29,240 bases of DNA from CAMPJM01 sp964440915 (lineage in GTDB: Bacteria; Bacteroidota; Bacteroidia; Cytophagales; Cyclobacteriaceae): contig CAYTTV010000043.1 of assembly GCA_964440915.1 (NCBI GenBank), positions 1 to 29,240 of the forward strand. The letters run 5' to 3'. Below are positions 8,501-15,628 of the stretch, piece after piece (positions within the stretch are counted from its first letter, which is position 1; each line of letters opens with the position of its first letter). Both the position numbers and the translations under genes were made by a program. The notes beneath the pieces are model-generated. The model searched no databases and had not been told where the DNA came from. It saw nothing but the letters and a program-made list of their open reading frames with translations.

Positions 8501-9745
8501 AGGAACATCGCCCTGATTAGGAATGGCGGGATTGCTCAGCACACGTCCTTCACCCAAATCGGTAAAAGCTACAAAGTTACGTTGCGTTTCAGTGTCATTG
8601 TTTCTGTTGATGACATATACTTCTAGCCTGGTAATACTTACGCCCGAAGATATTTGGGGCAGATTGCTCAACCATTGGCCGTTGTTTGTGCCATAGTTGT
8701 CCCGAAAAAAATGCCCTAAGAAAAAGTGTCTGTTGTCGTCATATTCTGATGCCCTGATATCAAACTTCCTTACTTGACCGCCACCTTCAATTTCAAGCAT
8801 GTCGGTAGAGCCTCTTTGGGTAGAGGCAAGCCCCGTGACAAACAGCCTGCCAAAACGAAGTTGTGTTTTAATTCCAAAAAGATTTTGTGAGCCTCCGATA
8901 AGGCTATTATTGATAGGCATGCTCACATTTCCAATTTCTATTTTTTGGATAATATCCTCTTCATAGCCTGTATACTCTACCCTAAGATCGTTTTCGAAAT
9001 CAAAGGAATTATTATTATCAAAATTGGCGGTAATCCTTAATTTATCGCCAATCTCTCCGATCACGTTCATGCTTATCTGCTGGTCGAACTCAAAACCGCC
9101 ATTACGTTGCTGCCTTACAGGAATAGATGGATTATCTACCCGCTGCCATCTCCCACCAAAGTCGAGTGTTACAAAACCTGTGGGCTGGATATCGACATAA
9201 CTACCACCAAATATTTTGTCGAAAATGGGGCTGATATATATAGGGGGAATCAGTCCTCTCCCGCTTACAGGGCTTTCTCCATCAAGTCCTTGCGACCGCG
9301 TTTTCCAATAGTCGCGCAGCATCTTCTTGTTTTGAATTGCCGTAAACTCTTCAAAAGTCAGCGTTGAGGGTACTCTATAATCAACATCCCCAATTCTTTC
9401 ATATACTGTATACTCCATGGAAGAATCTATCTCTACCTCAGTTTGGATAAAGGAAGGATTTTCCAATAGCAATGGAGAGGGGCTTAAGGGGTTCGAAAAG
9501 GGGTCGCCATGTCTGTCAACTGGCTGAAACGTGGAGCGCCTTGAAGGAGAATAAGGCAAATTCTCTTCAGGCTTAAGGGAATCAGCCCTTAACGTATCTG
9601 CCAAAGAGTCTGGAGGAACGGTATCTTGTGCCGCAATAAATGGGACAAGCATAGCAGTACCTTTTGACCTTGCATCAGAAAACCAGGTGATCATGACCAA
9701 AGCAGTCACCAGAAAAATTAAGATGGAGTGTTTTAGGCTTAACAA
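2510..9745 (-). CDS. sprA: T9SS outer-membrane translocon SprA (Sov)
   Basis: A 2411-residue protein, the usual size for SprA, the very large beta-barrel that forms the outer-membrane channel of the type IX secretion system. Cargo with C-terminal T9SS signals passes through it after Sec export; in gliding species it also serves adhesin secretion. Visible marks: hydrophobic signal segment at residues 7-22, the family pattern GNVSMPINNSLIGGSQNLFG (272-291) with FGIKTQLRFGRL just after, a YDDNRHFFLGHFFRD stretch, a second conserved block with WANELRVADFDRSTGWAANA in the middle, and a C-terminus rich in alternating strands ending NLAQ. The start is TTG at 9743-9745: no ATG occurs before M18, which would remove the signal segment. 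It follows ruvA by 17 bases and is probably translated from the maeB-ruvA message. No other T9SS component (gldK-N, porV, plug) is in the window. Confidence 0.96.
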   Translation of the reverse strand: MLSLKHSILIFLVTALVMITWFSDARSKGTAMLVPFIAAQDTVPPDSLADTLRADSLKPEENLPYSPSRRSTFQPVDRHGDPFSNPLSPSPLLLENPSFIQTEVEIDSSMEYTVYERIGDVDYRVPSTLTFEEFTAIQNKKMLRDYWKTRSQGLDGESPVSGRGLIPPIYISPIFDKIFGGSYVDIQPTGFVTLDFGGRWQRVDNPSIPVRQQRNGGFEFDQQISMNVIGEIGDKLRITANFDNNNSFDFENDLRVEYTGYEEDIIQKIEIGNVSMPINNSLIGGSQNLFGIKTQLRFGRLFVTGLASTQRGSTDMLEIEGGGQVRKFDIRASEYDDNRHFFLGHFFRDNYGTNNGQWLSNLPQISSGVSITRLEVYVINRNNDTETQRNFVAFTDLGEGRVLSNPAIPNQGDVPTANNANNLFAFLQNINRNVDGINEALAPFPYGDLRNGIDYEKINNARKLQQGEYYFDSQLGYISLFRKLQSDEALAVAYEYTYRGQRYKVGELSEDVQNIGESQAIFLKLLRPAQVNVSIPTWDLMMKNVYNLNANQVTKEGFQMRVVYRDDVTGMDNSVFQEGPENVKDNQIVQLIGADRLNQNGDRPADGNFDFVEGITINPESGFLIFPDTEPFGEKIRNLFPNNPDLQRKYVFDTLYSTTKADAEQVASNNKYWLSGQFLSGSANEIMLPGINIAEGSVVVTAGNTPLTEGVDYEVDYNLGKVTIINPGVQGESIRINYEKADLFSFQTRSLLGTRLDYRVNDDINIGATLLYLNERPPNTNYRATIGQESMRNTKWGIDINYRKDSRFLTKLVDALPLIQTKEISTITFNGEFAQLIPGTSNKINGEGTSYIDDFESTVTPFNLGGNPQNWKLASTPAGVSLGAEDPGLAPNFKRSRLAWYVIDNVFYRDRGRGVPSSITNEDLKNHYVRPVKPKEVFPGRDEDQLDNYLPIFDLAYYPAERGQYNYRPDNLNPDGTFRNPADNWGGITRAITSDVDFDKTNIEYIEFWMMDPFIKNSQYSDIEGIPGDQRTGGKLVFNLGNVSEDVLPDEIHAFENGLPANGSTAGNVKTSPWGKMPQAPAAITKAFDNNAGSRENQDVGLDGIKGEEEFGFFFNADNPAPMGLNAEAMARLRQDASSDDFLYFLGPQHDQANASILERYKRYNNMENNSPVIGGANLDYTPVYSSTPDNEDVNNDNTISTLEAYYEYTVDLNSNNLRVGEGYVVDKITNTDNRAGEPVDWYLFRIPIRKPERTLPEEGSITGFKTIRFLRTYLTGFEQPVVLRMAKFQLVGSQWRRYTESLRSEEDVASPIVNDNPFTISVVNIEENGQGGEGTTPYVLPPGIEREQDNTTQYRRRINEQSLQLCVEDLPHMEGNAVYKNISIDMINYGRLKMFLHAESPNLDVQDDEVAAFIRLGTDFTNNYYEIELPLKMTPPGTADRRGVWPLENEIDIPFEELLTLKSARNRNSGDAQMPYSRTYEQAEAGRKYKLTIKGRPELSSVQIMMIGVRNLDNGIDTRPKTFCIWANELRVADFDRSTGWAANARVNAKLADFANITSSVRYTSFGFGGIQQKISERTREEIREFDIAASVTLDKLLPEKAGIQIPMYVSYRTTKITPEYDPLDPDIPLKASLAAIDNAQERDSYEQMVQDNTVRRSMNFTNVRKVKTNENAKNRIYDIENLSFSYAYNDIIQSDFRTASYEYRSYRGSVAYNFAPNEISVAPFQNVGFFSSPYLTLFKDFNFSPVPNNLAFRADVVRTFAKTQLRNANLDTYGIDPTYEKSFIFNRFYDLRWNLTRGLSFDYNARANAIVDEPFGDLDTDTKKNEVWDNLMSFGRMKSFDQSAALNYRVPLDKLPFTDWISSDVRYVAGYNWTSGSYNPYLEDSIQSLKEIYGNTIQNTREQSVSGNVDMMKLYNKVRVLNKINNPPRRGRATEADTVKSITDNKFVTGFLKVLMSLKSVNLTYSVREGTLLPGFAKDVFLLGLDSSFNAPGIPFLLGSQDPSIRHRAAGGGWLVGTENLTTSFSQTKSIDYNIRANLEPVRDLRIQLDVRKMNTMGYRENFELGQGSTYESINPSRFGSYSISFIGLRTAFKRNTGENISPVFEEFDENRRTIRRRLETVNPSGLAYNENNQDVLIPAFIAAYSGQDANEVDLNPFPRIPIPNWRVDYAGLSKIPALSQVFSSINLTHSYNATYSINNYISAGIITESEDLVLDNDVRRLRLSRPNEEDVLVPFYSIGQVVFTERFAPLLGVNLRTRSRLNFRVEYRKERNVSLNLSNAQVAELNSNDVLIDFGFTKANIRLPFRTKGRTTVLSNDLTFRMGVTIRDTETIQRRLSSLQAADSSAANNVVTSGNVNFQLRPTIDYVLNQRVNLQLYFERTINEPKISSSFRRSTTSFGTKLTFNLAQ

Positions 9746-9762
9746 GGTACGATAATTATAAG

Positions 9763-10356
9763 CTATGAAGTTTTTAATGCTAATTTGATGATCTCTTCCA
9801 CCGTAATCTGCTTTCCATGCTTTTTTACAATAGCGAATATACTTTTTTCTGCGGCAGCTTTGTTGATCCCTAGGGTAATTAAAGCGGACAAGGCTTCCTT
9901 GGTAGCAATATTGCCATCTTGCCCTGTATAAAATGAAGGTGTCATTCCATCACTTTCCTTTGCCAGCTTATCTCTAAGTTCCAAAATGATCCGCTGAGCG
10001 GTTTTTGCCCCTATTCCTTTCACACGCTGTAGTGTTGCAACATCTCCATTCACAATGGCACTTTTAATGTCTTCTGGGGGCATAGAAGAAAGAATAACCA
10101 TACCTGTACTTGGACCCACGCCCGAAATCCCGATCAAGTCAAGAAACAGTTTTCTTTCAGCAGCATTTTTAAAACCATACAAAGTATGTGCATCTTCTTT
10201 GATATGCAAATGGGTGAGCAACTTTGCCTGTGCAATGTCCTTTAAGGCTTCATAGGTATTGAGCGAAATCCTTACTTCATATCCAATCCCTCCAGCTTCC
10301 ACCACAATAAACGCTGGTTCCTTTTGGGTTATTTTTCCCTCAATATACGCTATCAT
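9763..10356 (-). CDS. ruvA: Holliday junction branch migration protein RuvA
   Basis: The 197-residue DNA-binding subunit of the RuvAB branch-migration machine; it holds the four-way junction while RuvB hexamers pump DNA. Domain I (1-65, MIAYIEGKI start and the YGF at 60-62) is an OB fold. Domain II has two helix-hairpin-helix motifs, GISGVGPSTG (76-85) and GIGAKTAQRI (114-123). Domain III (152-197) is the small RuvB-contacting domain. Its ATG overlaps the maeB stop as ATGA (4 bases), so translation is coupled. ruvB and ruvC are not nearby, as is common in Bacteroidota. Confidence 0.97.
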   Translation of the reverse strand: MIAYIEGKITQKEPAFIVVEAGGIGYEVRISLNTYEALKDIAQAKLLTHLHIKEDAHTLYGFKNAAERKLFLDLIGISGVGPSTGMVILSSMPPEDIKSAIVNGDVATLQRVKGIGAKTAQRIILELRDKLAKESDGMTPSFYTGQDGNIATKEALSALITLGINKAAAEKSIFAIVKKHGKQITVEEIIKLALKTS

Positions 10357-12635
10357 ATTCCCACCTCCTTCTTTTCATGATGTTGAGCATCAACAACGGC
10401 TATCGCTACCATATTTACAATTTCTCTAACCGAACTCCCTAACTGAAGTATATGGACGGGCTTTTTCATGCCCATCAGTATAGGGCCAATGGCCTCCGCT
10501 CCACCGAGTTCCATCAATAATTTATAAGCAATGTTTCCAGAAACCAAATCAGGAAATATCAAAGTATTTGCCCCTTCTTTTGCCAATGCGCTAAAGGGGA
10601 AGTTTTCTTGTTGTAATTCGGTGTTAAGGGCTGTATTAGCCTGTATATCTCCTTCTATAATTAATCCAGGGTATTTCTCTTTAGCCATTTCAACAGCTTT
10701 CATGGTCTTTTGAGGGATCTCCCCTTTACTTGAGCCAAAGTTGGAATAAGAAAGTACTGCAATTCGTGGTTCAAAATCAAAAAAGCGCACACCTCTTGCC
10801 GTAATTCCGATAATATCCACCAACTCTTCTACGGTAGGATTTACGTTCACAGTTGTGTCAGCAAAAAAGAACGGCCCCCGCTTGGTCAACAATATGTACA
10901 TACCAGCCACCCGCCTCACTCCTTTTTCCACTCCCACAACCTGAAGTGCCGGGCTGATCGTTTTAGGGTAATCCTTCGTAAGGCCAGAGATCAAAGCATC
11001 TGCTTCACCCAATTCCAGCATCATTGCGCCAAAATAATTGCGCTCATACATTACCTTCCTTCCTTCATGTGGTGTTACGCCCTTGCGTTTTCTTTTTTCG
11101 TATAAGGCATTACCATAATCTGTTAGCTTTTGGTCATCTTCTGCTGGGTCTATGATGATACAGTCCGACAGCTCTAAATTTTGTGAAGCGATTAACTCCT
11201 GGATTTTTTGGCGGTTTCCTAATAAAATTGGAATGGCTATTTTCTCATCCTGAATAATTTGTGCCGCTTTGAGTATTTTCAAATTGTCGGCTTCTGCAAA
11301 AACTACACGCTTAGGAGCTTTTTTAGCCCTATTAATGATTCTGGACATCAATCTCTGGTCGATGCCTATTCTGCTTTGTAGCTCAAAATGATACTGCTCC
11401 CAATCTTTGATTTCCTTTCTCGCCACGCCCGAATCTATTGCAGCTTTGGCTACAGCAGGCGATATAGTGGTGATCAGCCTAGGATCCAATGGCTTAGGAA
11501 TGAGATATTGCTTGCCGAAAACAATCTTATCATCTCCATAGGCTTTGTTGATGATATCTGGAACCGGTTCCTTGGCCAACTGCGATAAAGCCCTTACAGC
11601 TGCAAGCTTCATTTCATCATTAATTGCATTGGCCCTTACATCCAATGCACCCCTAAAGATATAAGGGAAACCTAAAACGTTGTTGACTTGATTGGGATGA
11701 TCTGATCTACCCGTAGCCATAATAATATCTTCTCTGGAGGAAATGGCAAGGTCATAGGCTATTTCAGGCTCAGGGTTGGCCAATGCAAAAACGATGGGGT
11801 CTTTGGCCATGAGCTGTAGGTGTTCAGGCGTAATACAGTTTCCGACAGAAAGGCCCAAAAACACATCAGCTCCTGCCATGGCATCTTTTAAGTCCTTAAT
11901 TTTCCTGTTAGTGGCAAATTCTGCTTGAAATTCATTCAAATCTTCCCTATTCATGTCAAGGACCCCATTCAAGTCAAACATGACAATATTTTCTTTTGGC
12001 ACACCTAAGCCAACGTAAAGGGAGGTGCATGCCACAGCAGCAGCTCCGGCACCATTCACCACAAGCTTAATTTTGTCCAGCGACTTACCAACAATCTCCA
12101 GTGCGTTAAGCAATGCTGCACTGGATATGATAGCCGTCCCATGCTGGTCGTCATGCATTACAGGAATTTTCATTTGGCTTCTTAAAGCCCGTTCTATAAC
12201 AAAGCTCTCCGGTGCTTTTATGTCCTCAAGGTTTATTCCACCAAAAGTAGGCTCTAGTGCCTTTACGATATTGATGAAGTCCTCTGGTTCGTAAGCGTCA
12301 ATCTCAAGGTCAAACACATCTATACCCGCAAATTTTTTGAAAAGTACGGCTTTCCCCTCCATTACAGGTTTTGATGCAGCAGGCCCTAAGTTTCCCAAAC
12401 CCAATACAGCAGTACCATTGGTGATTACGCCTACTAGATTGCCCTTGGCCGTGTATTTATATACCTCCTCCTCATTTGCTTTAATTTCCTTACAAGGTTC
12501 CGCTACGCCAGGCGAGTAGGCCAGTGCCAGGTCAAACTGAGAGCTTAGCACTTTTGTGGCCACCACTTCAATCTTTCCAGCAGGTGCCTGCATATGATAA
12601 TTTAAAGCATCTTCCTTTCTGATTTTTATAGACAT
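10353..12635 (-). CDS. maeB: NADP-dependent malic enzyme with phosphotransacetylase-like domain
   Basis: A 760-residue MaeB-type enzyme that decarboxylates malate to pyruvate with reduction of NAD(P). The malic N-terminal domain contains Y40 (AYSPGVAEPC), catalytic K95 (MEGKAVLFKKF), and metal ligands E137/D138 (NLEDIKAPE) and D162 (HDDQHGTA). The nucleotide-binding domain shows GAGAAA at 195-200 and a FDLNGV strand end. From about residue 425 to the end is a phosphate acetyl/butyryltransferase-like domain (VVFAEADNLKILKAA; LELGEADALISG), which in this family regulates the enzyme, for example by acetyl-CoA, and does not act as a transferase. Full length, ATG start at 12633-12635. It heads the maeB-ruvA-sprA cluster; a 282-base gap precedes it. 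Confidence 0.95.
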   Translation of the reverse strand: MSIKIRKEDALNYHMQAPAGKIEVVATKVLSSQFDLALAYSPGVAEPCKEIKANEEEVYKYTAKGNLVGVITNGTAVLGLGNLGPAASKPVMEGKAVLFKKFAGIDVFDLEIDAYEPEDFINIVKALEPTFGGINLEDIKAPESFVIERALRSQMKIPVMHDDQHGTAIISSAALLNALEIVGKSLDKIKLVVNGAGAAAVACTSLYVGLGVPKENIVMFDLNGVLDMNREDLNEFQAEFATNRKIKDLKDAMAGADVFLGLSVGNCITPEHLQLMAKDPIVFALANPEPEIAYDLAISSREDIIMATGRSDHPNQVNNVLGFPYIFRGALDVRANAINDEMKLAAVRALSQLAKEPVPDIINKAYGDDKIVFGKQYLIPKPLDPRLITTISPAVAKAAIDSGVARKEIKDWEQYHFELQSRIGIDQRLMSRIINRAKKAPKRVVFAEADNLKILKAAQIIQDEKIAIPILLGNRQKIQELIASQNLELSDCIIIDPAEDDQKLTDYGNALYEKRKRKGVTPHEGRKVMYERNYFGAMMLELGEADALISGLTKDYPKTISPALQVVGVEKGVRRVAGMYILLTKRGPFFFADTTVNVNPTVEELVDIIGITARGVRFFDFEPRIAVLSYSNFGSSKGEIPQKTMKAVEMAKEKYPGLIIEGDIQANTALNTELQQENFPFSALAKEGANTLIFPDLVSGNIAYKLLMELGGAEAIGPILMGMKKPVHILQLGSSVREIVNMVAIAVVDAQHHEKKEVGI

Positions 12636-12917
12636 AAATACAATGTTCTTTATGATTTAATGAGGCACTATGCATAAAAACATCCGCCGCCCGCTATCTA
12701 TTTCGGCACTTACCGTTATACTAAAAATAAAAAATAACCAGAGGTGCATAAAATCCTAAGTTAATAGATTTTGCCCGAATTCCTCCATTAGAAAGCTTAT
12801 TTGCCAAGGGCCTTCCTTAGGTATAAAAATATCATGAAATACATTTCAAACATGTATCGAAATATAAATCTACAAATTGTAACCATGTTGCTATACCTTT
12901 TAAGGCTAAACGACAAT
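12636..12917. other. Gap between the DUF4837 lipoprotein gene and maeB
   Basis: The longest gene-free stretch in the window (282 bases), AT-rich, between two genes on the - strand. It should hold the maeB promoter and the 3' end of the DUF4837 message. I find no exact TTTG/TAnnTTTG pair; a near match (TATATTTC on the - strand at 12859-12866) is too far from maeB to call. A short palindrome TGAAAT-AC-ATTTCA lies around 12834-12847. No RNA gene or small coding region is supported. Confidence 0.5.
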
Positions 12918-13991
12918 TCAAATATTATCTTCAGCTTCGCTTACCTCAAAAGTAGACAGGATTACATCAACTTCTCTCATAAAATTAATTTTGTCCCTCC
13001 CTGGGCTAGATACAAATCCTTCTATATAATACAGCCTATTTTTGGCTTCATCCACCAAGGTGTAGCTGATAAAAGGGCCTCCCAAAGAATTGTCAGAAAG
13101 CTTCCATAGCCCTCCCATCCGTACAGCATAATGGCCTTTGAAATTTAAGACAAGCGTATCAACCGGGGCAATGCGTTGAGTCGTTACATATAAGCTAGAG
13201 TCGCCTGAATCGAATATATGCGCTTCTGCCACAGATTCTCTTAAATCCAGCAACCGTTCTCTAGTAAAAAGTCCCTCCTCGTCATAGTCACGATAAGTGA
13301 TAAATATACTTTTATCTACATCTCTTCCCAATTGCCTCAGCCACACAAAGCGCTCTTCTGTTTTGGCAATTTCATACCCAAATGGCACCCTTATGTAAAA
13401 ATCATAACGCTTTTCTAAGCTGTTTGAAATGCCCTTTTCTTCTTGGGCATATAGGGCTTGCTCAAGGCGTTTTTTTTCAACCTCATCGAAAAATCCTCTA
13501 ATCCGTTGGCCATTGGCCTGGAGCTTGGCTAATAAGGCCTCTTTATCCTGTCCGAAAAGGTGCAGTATCTCTTGGCCTTTGGCAAATTCATCTTTACGGC
13601 TATAATAGAAAAGGTCTGGGTCATTCTTTATTCTTTCAAGGGATTCTTTGGTGAAATAACTGCGCATTTGCCGATTGGCAAGGCTATTTGACTCCATGGT
13701 AGTGACGAAAATCATATTTTTGGCATTCCGCAGTAGATTGTTCAGTGCCAGAGGATTGGTGTATTTTAACCTATACATAGGCTCGTCTTGCGGAAGTCCC
13801 GGCATTGGCGACATAAATATATTGCGCAGTTCCTGACCTACTGGCCCTCGCCAAATAGCAGAGTCCATGACAACAATAACTTCTCCCATGGCACCCCTTG
13901 CCATGGGCAGGTTCTCTTTTTTATCGCCAGGAGAGCATGCATATATACTTAATAGGCAAACGAATAAAAACAGAAAAGTAAGCTTGTTCAT
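12918..13991 (-). CDS. DUF4837 family lipoprotein of unknown function
   Basis: A 357-residue protein starting at ATG 13989-13991 (the TTG one codon earlier is not needed). The N-terminus is a lipoprotein signal, hydrophobic residues 4-18 and a lipobox ending in A18-C19, so it is probably anchored to a membrane facing the periplasm. The stretch GAMGEVIVVMDSAIWRG and the PQDEPMYRLKYTNP segment match what I recall of the DUF4837 family, known from Bacteroidota. The middle (about 140-190) is charged and helical, and the C-terminal part (after about 240) is strand-rich with FKGHYAVRMGGLWK. No enzyme motif is visible. It lies downstream of the mltD-like gene but 216 bases away with a hairpin between, so it may be a separate unit. 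The function is not known. Confidence 0.8.
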   Translation of the reverse strand: MNKLTFLFLFVCLLSIYACSPGDKKENLPMARGAMGEVIVVMDSAIWRGPVGQELRNIFMSPMPGLPQDEPMYRLKYTNPLALNNLLRNAKNMIFVTTMESNSLANRQMRSYFTKESLERIKNDPDLFYYSRKDEFAKGQEILHLFGQDKEALLAKLQANGQRIRGFFDEVEKKRLEQALYAQEEKGISNSLEKRYDFYIRVPFGYEIAKTEERFVWLRQLGRDVDKSIFITYRDYDEEGLFTRERLLDLRESVAEAHIFDSGDSSLYVTTQRIAPVDTLVLNFKGHYAVRMGGLWKLSDNSLGGPFISYTLVDEAKNRLYYIEGFVSSPGRDKINFMREVDVILSTFEVSEAEDNI

Positions 13992-14137
13992 CAAAGTTCA
14001 TTTTATTGGTTCAATATATAAAAATACAACGGAAAACACATCAACTTTAATATGAACTCTTAGAAGAACGATGAGAGGTATGGCGAAATTGCTAGTGACA
14101 ATATATCGTATGATCAATATTTCAAGAAAGGAAAATC

Positions 14138-14185
14138 TACTTACTGACATATGTGGCTTCCAACTATCACAAGAGTCAGTAAGTA
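14138..14185 (-). terminator. Terminator-like 11-bp inverted repeat after the mltD-like gene
   Basis: TACTTACTGAC (14138-14148) and GTCAGTAAGTA (14175-14185) are perfect inverted repeats with a 26-base loop, starting 22 bases after the stop of the lytic transglycosylase gene. On the - strand the stem is followed by GATTTTCCTTTC, which is T-rich but not a clean T run. It may end the tatA-gatA-mltD message or stabilise its 3' end. Confidence 0.45.
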
Positions 14186-14207
14186 TACAAGTACCTGCCT
14201 TTTGGCC

Positions 14208-15608
14208 TTACTGGCTCAAGACCAAACGCTGTCCAGGCTTAATGCTGTTGCTCGTTAGATTGTTTAGCTTTTTTATCTGCTCTATGGTGAGGTTATCGTA
14301 TTTCTGTGAGATTGCCCATAGTGTATCACCAGGCTGGACCAAATACACATGGTCATTGGGCACAGACACGGGTTTTTGGGTAGAGTTTTGAGCCAATTGG
14401 CTGTTGAGAGAAGTGGAGTTGGGCTTTACGTAAATGGTAAGGTTTTGACCAGCTCTTATTAAATTTCCGTTGATATTGTTCCATTTGCGCAAATCGGCAA
14501 TCCCTACGCCATACCTGCCTGCAATCTTTCCAAGGACATCTCCTCTTTGTACTTTGTACACGATTTTTTCCTTGTTATAGGTACTGCCTACAGTATTTCT
14601 AGCCAGAAGTTCCAGACGCTCCTTCCCTACTCTTCCAGCCGAATCCAACAACGCCATGCGGTTGTCATTTATAAACGCATACTTATCTGCTGGCACCCTT
14701 AAGGCATATTCTTTTATTTCACCAGGAACCGCATTGCGTTTTAGTTCAGGGTTCAGGTTATACAAGTCATCAGGGCAGATGTTCATTTGGTGGGCCAAAG
14801 TTTCTAGATCAAGGTATTGATTCACCCTAATGGTATCAGTCAGCATCGCATATTGCAGCCTATCTTCCAAAAGGTTGTGCTCTTCGGCATAGTTCATTAC
14901 ATAGGCAATAGCGATAAATTGAGGCACATAAGATCGCGTCTCCCGGGGCAGATGATCGTACACTTCCCAAAAAGATTCTTTATAGCCAGATCGGCGAATA
15001 GCCCTTCTGACATTTCCCGGCCCTGCATTATAGGAAGCCAAAGCCAGTTCCCAATCACCGAACATATTATACAGTTGCTTTAAATACAGGCATGCAGCCT
15101 CTGTAGCCTTTTCAGGGTCCATCCTCTCATCGATATACCAGTCTTGATGGAGCTTGAAACTCTTTCCTGTAGCCGGCATAAACTGCCATAGTCCTGTTGC
15201 ACCTACCCTAGAAACAGCTCGAGGATTCAAACCAGATTCCACAATGGCTAAATATTTCAAGTCAAGCGGCAGATTGTGCTTCTTGAGGTATTTCTCAAAA
15301 AGAGGAAAGTACACATGCATCCGTTGGATCATCAACTTTGTATAACCTCTATCTCTTACGGTAAAATAATCGATAAAAGATTTTACTCGGGGATTATATG
15401 ATAATGTAATGTCTGTTTCCAAACAAGCAATTCTATCCTCAATAAGGTCATAAGAGACATCTGGTATGTACTCGTAGGAGTAATCAGGCGTGAACACCTG
15501 ATTCACCATAGTGTCTATGGACACGTCTGATTGTCTTATTTCATCAGATGCTATGGAAGAGCATACAGAAGAAAACACTATAAAGACGAGGATATACAAG
15601 ATTTTCAT
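14208..15608 (-). CDS. mltD: Membrane-bound lytic murein transglycosylase D-like, with LysM domains
   Basis: A 466-residue secreted enzyme expected to cleave the MurNAc-GlcNAc bond of peptidoglycan, forming 1,6-anhydroMurNAc. Signal peptide at 1-20. The SLT catalytic domain (about 105-235) carries the catalytic glutamate E124 in the ESGLNP motif, then GLWQFMPATG (139-148) and YNAGPGNV (193-200). Two clear LysM peptidoglycan-binding domains follow: 351-393 (YKVQRGDVLGKIAGRYG) and 422-465 (YLVQPGDTLWAISQKY). A third, degenerate LysM-like stretch lies at about 264-306. No lipobox cysteine is evident at the signal end, so it is probably not a lipoprotein. It follows gatA by 20 bases and is likely in the tatA-gatA-mltD operon. 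Confidence 0.93.
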   Translation of the reverse strand: MKILYILVFIVFSSVCSSIASDEIRQSDVSIDTMVNQVFTPDYSYEYIPDVSYDLIEDRIACLETDITLSYNPRVKSFIDYFTVRDRGYTKLMIQRMHVYFPLFEKYLKKHNLPLDLKYLAIVESGLNPRAVSRVGATGLWQFMPATGKSFKLHQDWYIDERMDPEKATEAACLYLKQLYNMFGDWELALASYNAGPGNVRRAIRRSGYKESFWEVYDHLPRETRSYVPQFIAIAYVMNYAEEHNLLEDRLQYAMLTDTIRVNQYLDLETLAHQMNICPDDLYNLNPELKRNAVPGEIKEYALRVPADKYAFINDNRMALLDSAGRVGKERLELLARNTVGSTYNKEKIVYKVQRGDVLGKIAGRYGVGIADLRKWNNINGNLIRAGQNLTIYVKPNSTSLNSQLAQNSTQKPVSVPNDHVYLVQPGDTLWAISQKYDNLTIEQIKKLNNLTSNSIKPGQRLVLSQ

Positions 15609-15628
15609 ATAGGAGAACTAATTACAAA

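Noticed and set aside
14071..14391. 106-codon + strand frame crossing the hairpin downstream of the mltD-like gene
   Set aside because: Most of it overlaps the last LysM domain in antisense, and no domain or start signal supports it.
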